DNA of 9,746 nucleotides from Rhodospirillaceae bacterium (GTDB lineage Bacteria > Pseudomonadota > Alphaproteobacteria > MPNO01 > UBA2964): the NCBI GenBank assembly GCA_002712335.1, contig PATI01000035.1, positions 10,152-19,897 on the forward strand, read 5' to 3'. Positions 1 to 5,988 of the stretch are shown one piece after another. Under the pieces are notes generated by a model. The model searched no databases and was not told the DNA's origin. It saw only the letters and a program-made list of their open reading frames with translations. A program made the position numbers and the translations under genes. How positions within the stretch are numbered: position 1 is the first letter of the stretch; every line of letters starts with the position of its first letter.

Positions 1-74
1 TCACTCAATCGGTTAGCTAGGACACATCCAGCCGACCCCGCACCAACAATTATATAATCATATCCCTCTGCCAT
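1..74 (-). CDS. GMC-family flavin oxidoreductase, N-terminal fragment (runs off window start)
   Basis: Only the first 24 codons are present, starting from the ATG at 74 and reading leftward off the window. The peptide begins [20 protein letters not shown] and contains the dinucleotide-binding GxGxxG loop (GAGSAG, residues 12-17) followed by CVLANRLSE, the hallmark N-terminus of glucose-methanol-choline oxidoreductases such as choline or alcohol dehydrogenases. These are FAD enzymes, usually above 500 residues, that oxidise alcohols to aldehydes. An AGAGGA ribosome binding site lies at 83-88, eight bases before the start. It follows the amidohydrolase gene by 35 bp on the same strand, so the two are probably co-transcribed from the divergent region near 1100-1250. 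The family call is good; substrate and exact subfamily cannot be judged from so little sequence. Confidence 0.8.
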   Translation of the reverse strand, partial: MAEGYDYIIVGAGSAGCVLANRLS

Positions 75-109
75 TCTCTGTTTCCTCTTTTGGCGTCACT
101 ATCTATAGA

Positions 110-1078
110 TCAAAGATTCAATAGTTTTCGAACGTTACCATTTAAAAGCTTTTTACGGTCCTGAAGACAAAGACTAATGTTTTCAGCCCACACCTTGCCC
201 GGCTCGTTTTCAACAAATGGATAATCTACCGAAAACATGATCCGGTCGATACCCATTTCCTGAATGGTGCACAATAAAGCCGGATTAGAGAAGTTGCCGC
301 TAGTCGTGATGTGAAAATGCGATTCAAAAATTTCGCGAAACGACCGAGTTTGCGTATTTTCTACCCTTGATAAAGCTTGATTGATCCTCCAAAGCAGGAA
401 AGGCAATGTCTCCCCCATATGACCAAGAATCATTTGAAGCTTTGGGTATTCATCGAATACACCTGACAAAACCATACGAATGGCTTGCGTCGCCGTCTCA
501 ACCGTGTAACCCCAGCCAGCGGTCGCTAATGCAGGAAAATCATCAAGATAATCCTGATAGTAGACATTTATAACATCGGGATGTGGATAACCAGGATGCA
601 GATAAATTGGAACCTTGAGTCGCTCTGCCCGTTCGTAAATCGGCCAATATTTCTTATCATCATTAAATTCGCCGTTAGTTAAGCCGTGGATCATTGCGCC
701 CTTAAACCCGAAATCCTTAACACAACGTTCAAGTTCATCTGCTGCTGATTTAGGCTCGGCAGTTGCAAGTGCTGCAAAGCCTTGGAAACGATCTGGATTG
801 GTTTTAACTATCTCATTAAGATTATTATTTGCTTTTTGTGTTATCATCGGCCCGGAGATTTCATCAAGGCGCTGAGCCGAAGGGGCTCCATGACTGAGAA
901 CCTGAATATCGATACCTGATTGATCCATTTCTTTAATACGTAAATCATGGACGTCGTAGAGACGTTCCAGAATAGGGCCACGACGCGTGGAATTAGGTCC
1001 CGAATAATTATCTGTAATAACCGTGTCCCAATAATGCTCTTCAAGAGCTATTATTTCTATTCCGTCAGATGTAGCCAT
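110..1078 (-). CDS. Amidohydrolase-2 family protein, probable metal-dependent decarboxylase (ExH type)
   Basis: A 322-residue protein of the amidohydrolase_2 / ACMSD superfamily, predicted to be a cytosolic TIM barrel. The N-terminal strand carries ALEEHY (E13, H15), the ExH metal motif of gamma-resorcylate, 2,3-dihydroxybenzoate and 5-carboxyvanillate decarboxylases, rather than HxH. Further expected metal or catalytic residues are H161 in YLHPGYPHP, H220 in ILGHMGE and D285 in FSVDYPF; the last two phrases are very typical of the nonoxidative aromatic-acid decarboxylases. Length fits that group. The start is supported by AGAGGA at 1086-1091, eight bases upstream. It is divergent from the Rieske oxygenase operon and leads into a GMC oxidoreductase gene, which fits removal of a carboxyl group from an aromatic acid or a derived intermediate. 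A hydrolase on a related lactone or cyclic substrate is the main alternative. Family certain, reaction inferred. Confidence 0.85.
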   Translation of the reverse strand: MATSDGIEIIALEEHYWDTVITDNYSGPNSTRRGPILERLYDVHDLRIKEMDQSGIDIQVLSHGAPSAQRLDEISGPMITQKANNNLNEIVKTNPDRFQGFAALATAEPKSAADELERCVKDFGFKGAMIHGLTNGEFNDDKKYWPIYERAERLKVPIYLHPGYPHPDVINVYYQDYLDDFPALATAGWGYTVETATQAIRMVLSGVFDEYPKLQMILGHMGETLPFLLWRINQALSRVENTQTRSFREIFESHFHITTSGNFSNPALLCTIQEMGIDRIMFSVDYPFVENEPGKVWAENISLCLQDRKKLLNGNVRKLLNL

Positions 1079-1255
1079 TTTATTATCCTCTGTTAGTGGT
1101 AATATTTTTCCTCACGACTAGCCAATGGTTTTATCCTAATCGCCATCAGCTTTAAGAGAAACCTACCAACATAAATTTTCGGTTTTAAGGTTACTTATAC
1201 TTTTCACCCCACCCCCCTTTGCGTTATTCTAGCACCACAATTGAGGAGTTTTAAA
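1079..1255. promoter_or_regulatory. Divergent intergenic region with probable promoters for both catabolic arms
   Basis: This 177-bp gap separates two divergently transcribed gene sets and should hold a promoter for each. Candidate -10 elements on the plus strand are TATACT at 1196-1201 and TATTCT at 1225-1230; the latter has only a poor -35 match (TTTTCA, 1201-1206, 18-bp spacer). On the minus strand, TATAAG overlaps the TATACT site, but without a good -35. A C-rich tract (1206-1217) stands out in otherwise AT-rich sequence. I found no clear operator dyad and no regulator gene beside it. Promoter activity is inferred from gene layout; exact elements are uncertain. Confidence 0.5.
1243..1248 (+). 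promoter_or_regulatory. Ribosome binding site fixing the start of the Rieske large subunit
   Basis: GAGGAG lies seven bases before the ATG at 1256. The open frame extends five codons further upstream to a TTG at 1241, but that TTG would place this strong Shine-Dalgarno sequence inside the coding region and has no such site of its own. The ATG at 1256 is therefore preferred. Confidence 0.85.
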
Positions 1256-2503
1256 ATGGATACCGCCCAACTCGATCACAGCTCGAATTTTATGTGGCCT
1301 TCTGACGATGTTTCAGAAGTCCCGTATCGTGTTTATACAGACCAAAATTTGTACGAACGTGAACAGCGGCTGCTATTTCAGGGACCTACATGGAATTTCT
1401 TATGTCTTGAATGTGAAATTCCAAATGCTGGCGATTACAAAATGACCAATATCGGTGATGCGCCAATCATTGTCGTGCGTGATGAAAATGGTGATATTAA
1501 CGCAATGGTTAACCGCTGCGCTCACAAGGGCTCCATGATCTGTTACAAACCGCGAGGAAATGTATCGGAATTTGCCTGCATTTATCATAATTGGACATAT
1601 GACTTACGTGGAAAACTAACTGGCGTTGCCTTTGGAAAGGGAGTACGTGGTCAGGGGGGGCTTACCGAAGAATTCAAACATGAAGATCACGGCCTAGAAC
1701 GCATCCGCATTGAAAACGTTCGCGGCTTTATCATGGGCACTTACAGCGATAGCACACCCTGCTTCTCCGATTACATAGGGGATGAGCTTATGACAAATAT
1801 CGATCGGGTGTTCATCAAACCACTAAAAGTTCTAGGTTATCATAGCCAAGTCTTCCCTAATAACTGGAAACTTTATGTCGAAAATAATAAAGATTCGTAT
1901 CACGCAAGTCTCCTCCATGTATTCCATAATACCTTTGGCGTTGTGCGGCCAACAATGAGTGGCGGTATCAAGCTAAGTGATAGCGGCTGGCACCACCTTA
2001 GCTATACAGAACGTCAAGAAATTGCTGATAAAAATATAGATAAAGAAAAAATAAGGGCAAAACAGGATGATTATAGCCTGGCGGATACCCGAATGATGGA
2101 ACATGTTTTAGAGCTTGGAGATTCTATTACCAATTCCATTCAGACAGTTTTTCCTACTATGGTCTTACAACAAATTCTTAACGCCTTGGCAGTGCGGCAA
2201 TTAATCCCTCGGGGAGTTAATGAAAGTGAGCTAATTTGGACAATTCTAGGATTTGAAGATGATGACTTAGAGATGGATGAACTTCGGCTAAAAGTTAATA
2301 ATTTAGTTGGGCCCGCTGGCTTTATTTCTATGGAAGATGGATGCGTTGGTGGTTTTATTCAGAAAGCCGCTATGGCTAATGTCGACGCCAAGACAATCCT
2401 TCCCATGGGTGGTAGGGTTATCAAACCTAGTCAAGGTTCAAGAGTAACAGAATCTGCGGTCCGGGGATTTTGGAAGGGTTGGCGGGAATGCATGGCTGTT
2501 TAG
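1256..2503 (+). CDS. Rieske non-heme iron ring-hydroxylating oxygenase, alpha (large) subunit
   Basis: A 415-residue catalytic subunit that inserts oxygen into an aromatic ring using electrons passed from a ferredoxin. The N-terminal Rieske domain binds a [2Fe-2S] cluster through C88, H90, C108 and H111 (CxH-17-CxxH). The C-terminal catalytic domain shows D213-x2-H216-x4-H221, matching the bridging Asp and two iron-binding His of naphthalene dioxygenase; D361 in SMEDG completes the facial triad. The stretches VFPTMVLQQ, GFEDDD and GPAGFISMED resemble salicylate 5-hydroxylase (NagG) and anthranilate dioxygenase (AndAc) large subunits, suggesting an aromatic carboxylic acid substrate; this likeness is from memory, not an alignment. 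The beta subunit follows after 10 bp. No ferredoxin or reductase gene is in the window, so these must come from elsewhere. Family and subunit role are near certain; substrate is not known. Confidence 0.95.
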   Translation: MDTAQLDHSSNFMWPSDDVSEVPYRVYTDQNLYEREQRLLFQGPTWNFLCLECEIPNAGDYKMTNIGDAPIIVVRDENGDINAMVNRCAHKGSMICYKPRGNVSEFACIYHNWTYDLRGKLTGVAFGKGVRGQGGLTEEFKHEDHGLERIRIENVRGFIMGTYSDSTPCFSDYIGDELMTNIDRVFIKPLKVLGYHSQVFPNNWKLYVENNKDSYHASLLHVFHNTFGVVRPTMSGGIKLSDSGWHHLSYTERQEIADKNIDKEKIRAKQDDYSLADTRMMEHVLELGDSITNSIQTVFPTMVLQQILNALAVRQLIPRGVNESELIWTILGFEDDDLEMDELRLKVNNLVGPAGFISMEDGCVGGFIQKAAMANVDAKTILPMGGRVIKPSQGSRVTESAVRGFWKGWRECMAV

Positions 2504-2513
2504 GAAAAATATA

Positions 2514-3008
2514 ATGGGCAGTTCTCTCCAACTTGACCGAGACTTGATATTACGGCTAAGAATTGACGCGTTATTTGCCGACTACATTCATTGCATTGAT
2601 GAAGACAGATTAGAAGATTGGCCTGATTTCTTTACAAAAGACGCTCGTTATCACATCATTACCAGAGAAAACTATGACCTTAATCTACCGGTTGCATTAA
2701 TCTATTGCGATGGACGTGGCATGTTTGAAGACAGAATTTCTGCCCTTCGTGAGGCCAATATATTCGAACCACACGTATACTGTCATATGGTAAGTGCAAT
2801 AAAAATCATTGACACAAATAAGGATGACACAAGGACACAATCAAACTTTTCCGTTACCCGCACCATGCCAGATGGAGAAATGACAACATTTTTATGCGGC
2901 AAAACCCTCGACACAATTATGGAAGTTGACGGAGAACTAAAATTTAAAGAGCGCAGGGTTATACTGGACTCAAGACGTATCGACACACTTCTTGTAATTC
3001 CTGTTTAA
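2514..3008 (+). CDS. Ring-hydroxylating oxygenase, beta (small) subunit
   Basis: A 164-residue protein with the NTF2-like fold of aromatic oxygenase small subunits, which assemble with alpha as alpha3beta3 hexamers and mainly have a structural role. Typical family phrases are DWPDFFTKDARYHIITREN (about residues 35-53), the LIYCDGRGMFEDR segment (62-74) and ANIFEPH (81-87), followed by a C-terminal KERRVILDSRRID region (145-157). They resemble the small subunits of salicylate 5-hydroxylase and anthranilate dioxygenase (NagH/AndAd type). The length is normal. The ATG lies 10 bp after the alpha stop, and its AGGAAA ribosome binding site overlaps that stop codon, so translation of the two subunits is probably coupled. 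There are no metal-binding motifs, as expected for this subunit. Confidence 0.93.
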   Translation: MGSSLQLDRDLILRLRIDALFADYIHCIDEDRLEDWPDFFTKDARYHIITRENYDLNLPVALIYCDGRGMFEDRISALREANIFEPHVYCHMVSAIKIIDTNKDDTRTQSNFSVTRTMPDGEMTTFLCGKTLDTIMEVDGELKFKERRVILDSRRIDTLLVIPV

Positions 3009-3023
3009 AAATCGCGAGTGGAA

Positions 3024-3548
3024 ATGATTTATTCCCTCGGAAATAGTAAGCTAAATACAGAAACTGACGACTTTTATATCGCGGACAGTGCAGACATTAT
3101 TGGAGCCGTATCCATCGGGGATAAAGTTAGTATATGGTGGAACGCCGTCATACGAGCTGATAACGAACCTATTACAATTGGCCAAAAGACAAATATACAA
3201 GATGGTTGTGTCCTTCACACAGACCCCGGATTTCCAATAAATATTGCCGCCAATGTATCAGTAGGTCACAAATGTATGCTGCATGGCTGCTCTATTGAGG
3301 AGGGTTCCTTAATTGGTATAGGAGGTATCATTCTTAATGGTGCCAAGATTGGGAAAAACTGTCTGATTGGTGCTAACTCTCTGATAACAGAGGGTAAAGT
3401 CATCCCGGACAACTCATTAGTTATGGGCTCCCCAGGTCAGGTAATAAGAACCTTGGATACCGAAGCTATAAAAATGTTAAAACGCAATATAACCTCATAC
3501 GTCAAGCGCGCTGCCTATTACAGAAAGGAACTCAAAAAAATTGGTTAA
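3024..3548 (+). CDS. Gamma-carbonic anhydrase-like hexapeptide-repeat protein (YrdA/PaaY/CaiE family)
   Basis: A 174-residue left-handed beta-helix protein with imperfect hexapeptide repeats over about residues 18-140 and a C-terminal helix. Putative metal ligands are H65 (CVLHTD), H82 and H87 (VGHKCMLHG), with the H-x4-H spacing of the archaeal enzyme Cam; R44/D46 and Q59/D60 of the family are also present. Bacterial relatives include YrdA, CaiE and PaaY, the last a thioesterase of phenylacetate degradation. The open frame extends to a GTG at 3018, but the ATG at 3024 is preferred because it gives the usual family N-terminus MIYSLG and lies just after a weak GAGTGG site; this choice is tentative. 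It follows the oxygenase beta gene by 15 bp and is likely the third gene of that operon. It may hydrate CO2 from decarboxylation or act as a PaaY-like accessory enzyme; neither is proven. Confidence 0.88.
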   Translation: MIYSLGNSKLNTETDDFYIADSADIIGAVSIGDKVSIWWNAVIRADNEPITIGQKTNIQDGCVLHTDPGFPINIAANVSVGHKCMLHGCSIEEGSLIGIGGIILNGAKIGKNCLIGANSLITEGKVIPDNSLVMGSPGQVIRTLDTEAIKMLKRNITSYVKRAAYYRKELKKIG

Positions 3549-3560
3549 AACAAAATTAAA

Positions 3561-3655
3561 AAATTTAGATATTTAAGCTAGAATATTCATCAGCTCTTTT
3601 GCTGTGATACTGGTTTGACCATAAACCTTTCCATTCATATAACTAATCTAAATTT
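3561..3655. repeat. 10-bp inverted repeat flanking the cupin promoter
   Basis: AAATTTAGAT at 3561-3570 and its exact reverse complement ATCTAAATTT at 3646-3655 lie 75 bp apart in the 132-bp gap between the hexapeptide gene and the cupin gene. The right arm sits directly downstream of the predicted -10 box, about where transcription would begin, so the pair could be paired operator half-sites. Both arms are AT-rich and could be a chance match in AT-rich DNA. Confidence 0.4.
3615..3643 (+). promoter_or_regulatory. Sigma70-like promoter for the cupin gene
   Basis: TTGACC (3615-3620) and TATAAC (3638-3643) are separated by exactly 17 bp; each matches five of six consensus bases. Transcription would begin near 3650, leaving a leader of about 30 nt before the ATG at 3681, with an AGGG ribosome binding site at 3670-3673. 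This is the best promoter match I found in the window and suggests the bicupin gene can be transcribed separately from the oxygenase genes. Confidence 0.65.
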
Positions 3656-3680
3656 CACAATATACAGTTAGGGATTTTTA

Positions 3681-4820
3681 ATGACCAACCCTCAAAGTAA
3701 CACTACACAACCCCCTTTCCTTCACGATAGCTACCTCGCGTGGTGCGAAGAACAACCCGTGCCGGTAATAGAAGATTTTGGCATGGACCTTTCAAAGCTT
3801 TTGACTAAGCCTTGGGATCGATATGGAATGAATGGAGCAATATGCCTTCTCAAAGGCAGAGATGACTACAACTCAATATTTTGTTTTGAATTAAAACCAG
3901 GGGCCAAGTCGCATGAGTTACATCACCTTTATGAAGAAATTATATATGTGATTGACGGTTATGGATCTACCCAAATTGAAACTCCTGACGGCGAAAAACA
4001 CGCATTTGAATGGGGCAGAAATTCTCTATTCTCGGTGCCTCTAAATGCCAAATACCAACATTTTAACGGTTCAGGTACTGAACCTGCACGCCTCGCCTCC
4101 ATTCACAACTTTCCATTCTTAATTAAACTATTTAGAAATGAAGATTTTATTTTCAACACGGAGCGCGATTTCCAAGAACGTTTGGGGCCGAATGGATACT
4201 TTAAAGGCGAAGGACAAATGATTGAAATCCGTCCTGGCCGTCATCAATGGGAAACAAATTTCGTTGCAGATATTACAAATTTCGAGTTGAAAGATTGGGC
4301 AGCACGTGGAAAAGGCTCATCAAGCCTTCGTTGGGTTTTATCCGACAGTACCATGGGTTGCCACACCTCACAAATTGTCCCCGGCACATATAAAAAGGCG
4401 CATCGTCATACATGTGGTACCAATGTCTTCACCATCGATGGCGAAGGATATTCAATGTTGTGGTATGAAGGCAAAGAACACGAGAGGGTTCGAATTGACT
4501 GGGATCACGGCGTTGTAGTTACTCCACCAGAACAAATGTTTCATCAGCATTTTAATACTGGCACCACTCCCTCTCGTTACCTCGCTGTGCAATTCGGTAC
4601 CGTTCGATACCCAATGATCTCCGCAAAGATGAAAAAATGGACCTCTGGCAATGATACATCTGTAAAAGATGGTGGTAACCAAATTGAATACGAGGATCAA
4701 CCTACGGACCATCACGCTATATGGCTGAAGGAAATTGATGAAAAAGGCAACAAATCTGAAATGGGTGAAATATTTGATGAGGAAAATATCCGAAACGGAG
4801 GATATGCAAAATCATACTAA
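3681..4820 (+). CDS. Two-domain cupin protein, candidate ring-cleavage dioxygenase
   Basis: A 379-residue bicupin with no signal peptide. Domain 1 spans about residues 65-150 and domain 2 about 220-310. Measured against the cupin motifs G(X)5HXH(X)3-4E(X)6G and PXG(X)2H(X)3N, domain 2 has H241 and H243 (AHRHT), Thr247 where Glu is usual, and H288 in PPEQMFHQHFN. Loss of the Glu with three His kept is the pattern of gentisate and salicylate 1,2-dioxygenases. Domain 1 keeps H82 and E86 but has Leu80 and Tyr125 at the other ligand positions, although H78, H81 and H127 are close by. It is probably degenerate. Lying between a salicylate-type ring hydroxylase and an ACMSD-like amidohydrolase, it is a reasonable candidate for aromatic ring opening. 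A non-catalytic or isomerase-type cupin is possible. I do not recognise a characterised enzyme with this exact sequence. Confidence 0.82.
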   Translation: MTNPQSNTTQPPFLHDSYLAWCEEQPVPVIEDFGMDLSKLLTKPWDRYGMNGAICLLKGRDDYNSIFCFELKPGAKSHELHHLYEEIIYVIDGYGSTQIETPDGEKHAFEWGRNSLFSVPLNAKYQHFNGSGTEPARLASIHNFPFLIKLFRNEDFIFNTERDFQERLGPNGYFKGEGQMIEIRPGRHQWETNFVADITNFELKDWAARGKGSSSLRWVLSDSTMGCHTSQIVPGTYKKAHRHTCGTNVFTIDGEGYSMLWYEGKEHERVRIDWDHGVVVTPPEQMFHQHFNTGTTPSRYLAVQFGTVRYPMISAKMKKWTSGNDTSVKDGGNQIEYEDQPTDHHAIWLKEIDEKGNKSEMGEIFDEENIRNGGYAKSY

Positions 4821-4845
4821 ATTTATATAAAAGACCCCTTAAAGT

Positions 4846-4867
4846 ATAAAGTTCGCTTTATTTTTTT
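4846..4867 (+). terminator. Probable intrinsic terminator after the cupin gene
   Basis: ATAAAG (4846-4851), a TTCG tetraloop (4852-4855) and CTTTAT (4856-4861) form a six-pair hairpin followed at once by a run of T (4861-4867). The stem is AT-rich, with a single G-C pair closing the loop, so it may be weak or leaky. It begins 25 bp after the cupin stop codon and precedes the next gene's candidate promoter. Confidence 0.55.
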
Positions 4868-4882
4868 CGGTCTAATTTTATT

Positions 4883-4914
4883 TTGACAGATTTTCATTTC
4901 TAGCCTCGTAGTAT
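4883..4914 (+). promoter_or_regulatory. Possible promoter for the second amidohydrolase
   Basis: A perfect TTGACA (-35) at 4883-4888 lies downstream of the terminator-like hairpin. The best -10 match, TAGTAT at 4909-4914, fits four of six bases but needs a long 20-bp spacer, and the position at 17 bp (TCGTAG) is poor. Transcription would then begin almost on top of the AGGAGAG ribosome binding site at 4918-4924, giving a very short leader. Treat as tentative. Confidence 0.3.
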
Positions 4915-4929
4915 ATCAGGAGAGTTATT

Positions 4930-5958
4930 ATGTCGATTGACTTACACGCCCACTGGCGCCCTGCTGAACTAATTGATGCATTACGCCAGCGTGAAAATGA
5001 GCCCCGCGTTTTTATTAATGAGGACGGTGAGGAGGTATATAAAGCACGAAATGGGGAACAAAATATCAATCAGGCATTTGATGATGTTAAAGTAAGACTA
5101 AAGGAAATGGACAGACAGGGTATTACTACTGCTGTCTTATCGCTTCTAAGCGAATTTACATGGATCGAACGCCTTCCCATTTCGGAGTCACTACCGTTAG
5201 TAAAACTGTATAATAATAGTATCTCAAATCTATCCAAAGCCCATGACGGCCGTTTCGTAGGACTTTGTGCTTTACCCTTGGCCGATGTTGATGAAGCAGC
5301 AAAAGAATTCGAACGCGCTATGGCTTTATCTGGAATTGTAGGAGCTCAAGTTCCTGGCAATGCATTCTTAACTTATAAGGAGGCAGACGCGTTTCGTCCT
5401 GTTATAAATATAGCACACAAGAAAAAGGCGGCCGTATTAATTCATTTTGCCCCTATGCCCGGGGACGCTTGGCCTCGTGTTCCAAAAGGTACAGATAATG
5501 CACGACGACGTATGGGCACACTAGATATGCAGGCTAGCTTGTCTGCAAACAATGTAACCTTAACCATGACAGATATTCTTGAACCATACCCCAATGCCAC
5601 CATGATCTTACATAATCTGGGTGGCAATATCCCCTTTGAAATTGAGCGAATGGACCATCGCTGTTTACTTGATACTCCGGATGAAGAACTGCCTTCGAAA
5701 CGATTCCGTAAAGCTAATGTATTTTTCGATTGCAACTCGCTCGGTCCTCACGCTATTGAAGCCGGAGTACGTCTTTATGGTGAAGATCGGATTTTTTTTG
5801 GCACTGATGGAACAGAATTTGGTGGTGAATGGACCAACAATGCACTGGAAAATGCAAATATCAGCGACGATGCAAAAGAAAAGATTAGGCATGGAAATGC
5901 AGTGAGAAAATTATCCCACCTTGCCACACTTACAGGTTTTGGAAGGGCTGCAGAATAA
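4930..5958 (+). CDS. ACMSD-like amidohydrolase-2 family protein (HxH type), probable decarboxylase
   Basis: A 342-residue member of the amidohydrolase_2 superfamily. The N-terminus IDLHAHW supplies the HxH metal motif (H6, H8), as in 2-amino-3-carboxymuconate-6-semialdehyde decarboxylase (ACMSD). Other expected ligands are H172 (LIHFAP), H228 (ILHNLGGNIPF) and D293 (FFGTDGTEFGG). ACMSD acts on a ring-opened dicarboxylic intermediate, so a decarboxylase working after ring cleavage fits the upstream cupin, but hydrolases also occur in this superfamily. A strong AGGAGAG site at 4918-4924, five bases before the ATG, fixes the start. The 109-bp gap after the cupin gene holds a terminator-like hairpin and a candidate promoter, so it may be its own transcription unit. 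It is not a close duplicate of the leftward amidohydrolase: the metal motif and surrounding sequence differ. Its stop lies 30 bp from the convergent trmJ stop. Confidence 0.86.
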   Translation: MSIDLHAHWRPAELIDALRQRENEPRVFINEDGEEVYKARNGEQNINQAFDDVKVRLKEMDRQGITTAVLSLLSEFTWIERLPISESLPLVKLYNNSISNLSKAHDGRFVGLCALPLADVDEAAKEFERAMALSGIVGAQVPGNAFLTYKEADAFRPVINIAHKKKAAVLIHFAPMPGDAWPRVPKGTDNARRRMGTLDMQASLSANNVTLTMTDILEPYPNATMILHNLGGNIPFEIERMDHRCLLDTPDEELPSKRFRKANVFFDCNSLGPHAIEAGVRLYGEDRIFFGTDGTEFGGEWTNNALENANISDDAKEKIRHGNAVRKLSHLATLTGFGRAAE

Positions 5959-5988
5959 GCCTGATGCCTTAAAGGATACCAACAATAA

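Noticed and set aside
1206..1217. C-rich tract (G-rich on the other strand) in the divergent intergenic region as a G-quadruplex or phase-variable tract
   Set aside because: There are only two C runs (four and six), too few for a standard four-run quadruplex, and six is short for slip-strand variation.
1241..1255. TTG at 1241 as an upstream start for the Rieske alpha subunit
   Set aside because: The added codons contain the strong GAGGAG ribosome binding site of the ATG at 1256, and the TTG has no site of its own.
3018..3023. GTG at 3018 as the start of the gamma-carbonic-anhydrase-like gene
   Set aside because: It adds only two residues before the family-typical MIYSLG start, and no ribosome binding site precedes it.
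3591..3604. CAGC-tcttt t-GCTG hairpin after the hexapeptide gene as a terminator
   Set aside because: The stem is only four pairs with a six-base loop and no T-tract follows, so it does not support termination.
4306..4518. 70-codon frame inside the cupin gene
   Set aside because: It is an out-of-frame shadow of the cupin coding sequence, with no ribosome binding site and no recognisable protein features.
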